From NCBI GenBank assembly GCA_905198825.1, contig CAJKEF010000023.1, positions 1 through 10,566 on the forward strand: a stretch of DNA of 10,566 bases. The letters run 5' to 3'. Source of the stretch: an uncultured Collinsella sp. (GTDB taxonomy: Bacteria; Actinomycetota; Coriobacteriia; Coriobacteriales; Coriobacteriaceae). The notes beneath the pieces were generated by a model. That model did not search any database, was not told the DNA's origin, and was given only the letters and a program-made list of their open reading frames with translations. This document shows, in pieces, positions 7,305 to 10,566 of the stretch; within the stretch, counting starts at the first letter, position 1, and each line of letters begins with the position of its first letter. The position numbers and the translations under genes are program-made.

Positions 7305-7433
7305 ATGAGATAGGACAAAGAAATGTTCAGTCGGACACATGTCGAGACAATCCGATCCGAACCATCAAAACGCCGCCCGTTGCTATGGCTGGATATGCAC
7401 AACGAACCAACGTTTCGTAATACAGTAGCGCAT

Positions 7434-7465
7434 TTTATACACGATTTGGGGGTAATTCCCGTCAA
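7434..7465 (-). promoter_or_regulatory. Candidate oppA promoter
   Basis: On the - strand TTGACG (7460-7465) is a good -35 match. Downstream lie overlapping -10 candidates: TGTATA (7436-7441) with an 18-nt spacer, and TATAAA (7434-7439) with a 20-nt spacer. The site lies after the secG terminator and would leave a leader of about 135 nt before the oppA ATG. The region is AT-richer than its surroundings. The spacing is not ideal, so the call is tentative. Confidence 0.5.
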
Positions 7466-7533
7466 CGGTCGAGAATTTCTTTAGTTGGGCGAAGTATGTG
7501 GGGATATTTTGGCTCTGTTACAAATATGTAAAC

Positions 7534-7564
7534 AAAAAGGGTCCCGCACTTGCGGAACCCTTTT
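7534..7564 (-). terminator. Rho-independent terminator of secG
   Basis: On the - strand AAAAGGGTTCCGC pairs with GCGGGACCCTTTT (one G-T pair) around a 4-nt loop and ends in a T tract. It starts 22 nt past the secG stop and separates secG from the opp operon. The A-rich left arm makes it potentially active in both directions. Confidence 0.9.
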
Positions 7565-7586
7565 CAAGTATTTATACGGCTCGTGC

Positions 7587-7841
7587 TTAGTAGCCGACGA
7601 TACCCTGCGGGAAGAAGAACATGCACAGGACGACACACACGGCAAAAACGACGGCCATAATTACCGTCAGGCGATCGAGGTTCTGCTCCATGACGCCCGT
7701 GGCAGAGCTGGAGTTATACAGCGAGCTGGCGATCATATCCGAAACGCCGGTGCCCTTACCGGAATGCATCAGGACGAGAATCGTCAGCGCCACGGCAGAG
7801 ACAGCCCAAACGACAAACAGAAGAATCTGGAACGGACCCAT
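7587..7841 (-). CDS. secG: Preprotein translocase subunit SecG
   Basis: SecG is the small accessory subunit of the SecYEG channel and assists SecA-driven protein export. The 84-residue protein has the expected two-helix layout: a first membrane segment at about 4-25 (FQILLFVVWAVSAVALTILV), the conserved cytoplasmic loop LMHSGKGTGVSDM (about 24-36), and a second membrane segment at about 58-77 rich in Val, Met, Cys and Phe. The length suits the family. The ATG at 7839-7841 has an AAGGAG site 7 nt upstream. It follows the glycolytic genes, an order common in Gram-positive bacteria. A terminator on each side suggests it can be made as its own transcript, though I see no convincing promoter in the short gap upstream. 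Confidence 0.92.
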   Translation of the reverse strand: MGPFQILLFVVWAVSAVALTILVLMHSGKGTGVSDMIASSLYNSSSATGVMEQNLDRLTVIMAVVFAVCVVLCMFFFPQGIVGY

Positions 7842-7938
7842 AGATAAGCTCCTTAATAGAACAATTCAAACTCCAGTACTGTACCACAACCCCCAGCACT
7901 CCCCCATCAGCCATTTGGTGACGAGGTAGAAATAGCGC

Positions 7939-7970
7939 AAAAAAGAGGGTTGTCCGGTTGTGGACAACCC
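7939..7970 (-). terminator. Rho-independent terminator of the pgk-tpiA-gpmI transcript
   Basis: On the - strand GGGTTGTCC pairs with GGACAACCC around a 6-nt loop (ACAACC) and is followed by TCTTTTTT. It lies about 30 nt past the gpmI stop. It is well formed and should end most glycolytic transcripts before secG. Confidence 0.92.
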
Positions 7971-7999
7971 CCTTACTAGAAAACGGTATTTGTTTTCTA

Positions 8000-9553
8000 T
8001 TAGGCCTCGGTGGCGAGTACGCGACCCGTCATCTCGGCGGAAGGCTCAATACCAGCCATGGTGAGCATGGTCGGAGCGATATCGGAAAGACGGCCGTCCT
8101 CGATACCGGTGAGCTGTGCCTTCTCATCAACGATGATGAACGGCACGCGGTTGGTGGTGTGAGCCGTGAACGGATGCTTGGAACCGTCGGAAGCAACGTC
8201 AAACATGTGATCGGCGTTGCCGTGATCGGCGGTAATCAGCGCAAAGCCGCCCTTAGCGAGAATCGCCGGGACAACCTTGGACAGGGCATCGTCAACAGCC
8301 TCGACGGCCTTAACGGCAGCGTCGAAGACACCGGTGTGACCAACCATGTCGCAGTTTGCGAAGTTCACGATGTAGAAATCAGCGCGATCCTCGTTGATGG
8401 CGGCGACAAGCTTCTCGGTAACCTCGGGAGCGCTCATCTCAGGTTGCAGGTCGTAGGTAGCGACCTTGGGAGAAGCGACGAGCACGCGCTCCTCGCCCTC
8501 CTTGGGCTCCTCGATGCCGCCGTTGAGGAAGAACGTCACGTGGGCGTACTTCTCGGTCTCGGCGGTGTGCAGCTGCTTCAGGCCATTGGCGGCGATAACG
8601 TCGGCCAGAACGTTCTCGGGGAACGTCTTGGGGAAGGCGACCTCGACGTCAAACGTCGGGTCGTACTCGGTCATCGTCACAAAGTGCGAAAGCTTGATCT
8701 GCTCGCGCTCAAAGCCGTCGAACTCCTTGTCCGTGAACACGCGGGTCATCTGACGAGCGCGGTCGGGACGGAAGTTGAAGAAGATGGCCGCGTCGCCCTC
8801 GTGGATGCCCTCGTTGTGGGCAGCGAAGGGCTCGACGAACTCGTCACCGCGCGGATCCTTCTCGTAGTAGGCCTTGATACCGGCAACGGGGTCGGTATCG
8901 GCATCGGATGCGTTGACCATGACGTCGTAGGCGCGCTGGATGCGCTCCCAACGGTTGTCGCGGTCCATGGCCCAATAACGGCCCGAGACGGTGGCAACGC
9001 GAGCGTCGCAACCAGTCTCCTCGGAGATCTTGGCCAGGAAGGCGCAGAACTCGCTCATGTAGCCGGCACCGGACTGCGGGTCGACGTCGCGGCCATCCAT
9101 AAAGGCGTGGACGCGAACGGTCTTGACACCGTGCTCGGCAGCCATCTTGACCAGAGCCTCGACGTGGCTCATATGAGAATGAACACCGCCAGGGCTCATA
9201 AGGCCCATGAGGTGGAGAGTCTTGCCGTCAGCCTTGACGTCGTCCATAGCCTTGACGAAAACCTCGTTCTTGGCGATGGAGCCGTCCTTGATGGCATTGT
9301 TGATACGCGAAAGCTCCTGGAACACGATGCGGCCGGCACCGATGTTGAGGTGACCCACCTCGGAGTTGCCCATCTGACCGTCGGGAAGGCCCACGTCCTC
9401 GCCCGAAGCGCCGAGCGTGGTGTGGGGGTACTTCTCGTACAGGCTATCAAGAAAGGGCGTCTTGGCAGCGGCGACGGCGTTCTCGCCATCGGCCGGAGCC
9501 AGGCCACAGCCGTCCATGATGATCAGGAGTGCAGGAAGATGACGCTGTGCCAT
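8000..9553 (-). CDS. gpmI: 2,3-bisphosphoglycerate-independent phosphoglycerate mutase
   Basis: GpmI interconverts 3- and 2-phosphoglycerate in glycolysis using two metal ions (usually Mn) and a phosphoserine intermediate, without the 2,3-bisphosphoglycerate cofactor. The 517-residue length is normal. The N terminus LLIIMDGCG carries metal ligand Asp14. MGNSEVGHLNIGAGR contains the catalytic Ser64. LMGLMSPGGVHSH, HAFMDGRDVDPQ and GRYWAMDRDNRWER are substrate-binding motifs of the inserted domain. The C-terminal phosphatase-like half has NFANCDMVGHTG (Asp402, His406), ITADHGNAD (Asp443, His444) and AHTTNRVP (His465), so all metal ligands are present. The ATG at 9551-9553 lies 5 nt after the tpiA stop, with only a weak AGGA site, which points to coupling with tpiA. 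A strong terminator follows. Confidence 0.97.
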   Translation of the reverse strand: MAQRHLPALLIIMDGCGLAPADGENAVAAAKTPFLDSLYEKYPHTTLGASGEDVGLPDGQMGNSEVGHLNIGAGRIVFQELSRINNAIKDGSIAKNEVFVKAMDDVKADGKTLHLMGLMSPGGVHSHMSHVEALVKMAAEHGVKTVRVHAFMDGRDVDPQSGAGYMSEFCAFLAKISEETGCDARVATVSGRYWAMDRDNRWERIQRAYDVMVNASDADTDPVAGIKAYYEKDPRGDEFVEPFAAHNEGIHEGDAAIFFNFRPDRARQMTRVFTDKEFDGFEREQIKLSHFVTMTEYDPTFDVEVAFPKTFPENVLADVIAANGLKQLHTAETEKYAHVTFFLNGGIEEPKEGEERVLVASPKVATYDLQPEMSAPEVTEKLVAAINEDRADFYIVNFANCDMVGHTGVFDAAVKAVEAVDDALSKVVPAILAKGGFALITADHGNADHMFDVASDGSKHPFTAHTTNRVPFIIVDEKAQLTGIEDGRLSDIAPTMLTMAGIEPSAEMTGRVLATEA

Positions 9554-9558
9554 ATGTC

Positions 9559-10326
9559 CTACTCGCCTGCCTTGACGACCATAGAGGCGAAGTCGGCAGC
9601 CTTGAGCGAAGCGCCGCCCACGAGGGCGCCGTCGACGTCGGGCTTGGCGACGAGCTCGGCGATGTTGCCGGGCTTGGCAGAGCCACCATAGAGAACGCGG
9701 ATGCCGTTAGCGAGCTCCTCGCCGAACATCTCCTTGAGGGTCTCACGGATAGCGCCGCAGACCTCCTGAGCGTCCTCAGCGGTAGCGGTCTTGCCGGTGC
9801 CGATGGCCCAGATGGGCTCGTAGGCGACGACGACCTGCTTGGGGCAGGTGATCTCAAGACCAGCAAGGCCAGCCTTGACCTGGTTCACGACGTGCTCGAC
9901 ATAGGTGCCGGCCTCGCGGACCTCGAGGGGCTCGCCGCAGCAGGAGATGGGGACGATGCCGTGGGCCATGAGGACCTCGGCCTTCTTGTTGATGTCCTCG
10001 TCGGTCTCGCCGAAGTAGCCGCGACGCTCGGAGTGACCGATGATGCAGTAGGTGCAGCCAGCGGACTTGAGCATGTCGCAAGAGGACTCACCGGTGAAGG
10101 CACCCTTGGCCTCCCAGTACACGTTCTGTGCACCGAGGGCGATGGGGGCAGCCTGAATACGGTCATGAACCGTGGTGATGTCGATGGTCGGAGGGCAGAC
10201 GAGCACCTCGACGCCAGCCGGAACCTCGGGCAGAGCCTGAGCCAGCTCGTCGGCGAGCTTGGCGGCCTCAGCGACGTCGTTGTTCATCTTCCAGTTACCA
10301 GCGATAAGAAGGGTGCGATTAGGCAT
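9559..10326 (-). CDS. tpiA: Triosephosphate isomerase
   Basis: TpiA interconverts dihydroxyacetone phosphate and glyceraldehyde 3-phosphate in the cytoplasm. The 255-residue TIM-barrel protein has the N-terminal active-site motif AGNWKMN (Asn11, Lys13), the catalytic His98 in IIGHSERR, the catalytic Glu170 in VAYEPIWAIGTGKTA (which includes flexible loop 6), and the phosphate-binding VLYGGSAKPGN and ALVGGASL near the C terminus. YGGSAKP has Ala where Val is more common. The start at 10324-10326 is chosen because the protein then begins MPNRTLLIAGNWKMN, and GGAGG lies 9 nt upstream. A longer in-frame start at 10386 would add 20 residues that only shadow pgk. Its first codons overlap the pgk stop by 8 nt. 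Confidence 0.97.
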   Translation of the reverse strand: MPNRTLLIAGNWKMNNDVAEAAKLADELAQALPEVPAGVEVLVCPPTIDITTVHDRIQAAPIALGAQNVYWEAKGAFTGESSCDMLKSAGCTYCIIGHSERRGYFGETDEDINKKAEVLMAHGIVPISCCGEPLEVREAGTYVEHVVNQVKAGLAGLEITCPKQVVVAYEPIWAIGTGKTATAEDAQEVCGAIRETLKEMFGEELANGIRVLYGGSAKPGNIAELVAKPDVDGALVGGASLKAADFASMVVKAGE

Positions 10327-10566
10327 CGAGAAGCGCCTCCACTCCGGGCAGGGCCTTACCCTCGACGAGCTCCATGGAAGCGCCACCGCCGGTGGAGATC
10401 CAGCTCATCTTGTCGGCCAGGCCGAACTTGTTGACAGCGGCGACGGAGTCTCCACCACCGATGATGGACGTGCAGTCAGACTCGGCCACGGCGCGGCAGA
10501 CGGCCTCGGTGCCGTGAGCGAAGTTGTCGAACTCGAAGACGCCCATGGGGCCGTTCCAGAAGACGG
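10319..10566 (-). CDS. pgk: Phosphoglycerate kinase, C-terminal part only
   Basis: Pgk transfers phosphate from 1,3-bisphosphoglycerate to ADP in glycolysis. About 81 C-terminal residues are visible; the rest lies beyond the right edge. The frame is open to the window end, beginning VFWNGPMGVFEF, so the Met at 10544-10546 is internal. The family signatures are the nucleotide-binding WNGPMGVFE, then the SIIGGGDSVAAV loop and the C-terminal ISTGGGASMELVEGKALPGV. The TAA at 10319-10321 falls inside the tpiA start region, an 8-nt overlap that indicates translational coupling. The operon promoter and the upstream gene (often gap) would be outside this window. Confidence 0.96.
   Translation of the reverse strand, partial: VFWNGPMGVFEFDNFAHGTEAVCRAVAESDCTSIIGGGDSVAAVNKFGLADKMSWISTGGGASMELVEGKALPGVEALLDA
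10336..10340 (-). promoter_or_regulatory. tpiA ribosome binding site within pgk
   Basis: GGAGG on the - strand lies 9 nt before the tpiA ATG and inside the last codons of pgk. It supports the short tpiA start. Confidence 0.7.

Noticed and set aside
5646..7313. A 555-codon open frame on the + strand
   Set aside because: It is antisense to oppA, with a Val/Leu/Gly-rich composition typical of a shadow frame and no family motif.
7293..7340. A longer OppA start at the ATG ending at 7340
   Set aside because: The added 16 residues are polar and would bury the signal peptide. The strong ribosome binding site at 7297-7304 lies inside that extension and points to the ATG at 7292.
7958..9691. A 577-codon open frame on the + strand
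   Set aside because: It is antisense to gpmI, whose full set of catalytic residues proves the - strand is coding.
10327..10386. A longer TpiA start
   Set aside because: The extra 20 residues are a shadow of the pgk 3' end. The canonical TpiA N terminus and GGAGG support the start at 10326.

Overview
The window looks like an ordinary core-metabolism region of a fairly GC-rich Gram-positive bacterium. A gut Coriobacteriia member resembling Collinsella is my best guess. That guess rests on four things: the glycolytic gene order ending in secG, strong AGGAGG-type ribosome binding sites, a twin-arginine lipoprotein signal on the peptide-binding protein, and the protein style. It is an inference, not a database match.

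Layout from left to right. The 3' part of an acetate kinase gene (ackA) lies on the + strand and ends at a strong hairpin terminator. About 290 bases without a convincing gene follow, closed by a second hairpin. Everything else is on the - strand. Read in the direction of transcription, from right to left, it is: the 3' end of pgk, tpiA, gpmI, a terminator, secG, a terminator, and then a complete oligopeptide/dipeptide ABC importer, oppA-oppB-oppC-oppD-oppF. The opp operon is convergent with ackA.

How the genes work together. Pgk, TpiA and GpmI are consecutive or neighbouring enzymes of lower glycolysis, and tpiA overlaps pgk by 8 nt. Acetate kinase makes ATP at the end of acetate fermentation. 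OppA is a lipid-anchored peptide receptor, OppB and OppC form the membrane channel, and OppD and OppF are the ATPases. Both ATPases carry an identically spaced four-cysteine C-terminal motif. SecG is a small subunit of the Sec translocon. Together they suggest a saccharolytic, acetate-forming anaerobe that also imports peptides.

Transcript punctuation is clear: terminator hairpins follow gpmI, secG and ackA, and another lies past oppF. One further hairpin sits between oppA and oppB, where it probably lowers expression of the membrane and ATPase genes relative to the binding protein. A candidate promoter lies upstream of oppA, leaving a leader of about 135 nt.

I found no mobile element, CRISPR array, tRNA or rRNA gene, and no convincing new system. 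The most interesting details are an acidic, glycine-containing insert in OppB, a His-to-Gln change in an acetate kinase signature motif, the Tat-type lipoprotein signal of OppA, the oppA-oppB hairpin and the unexplained spacer between ackA and opp.
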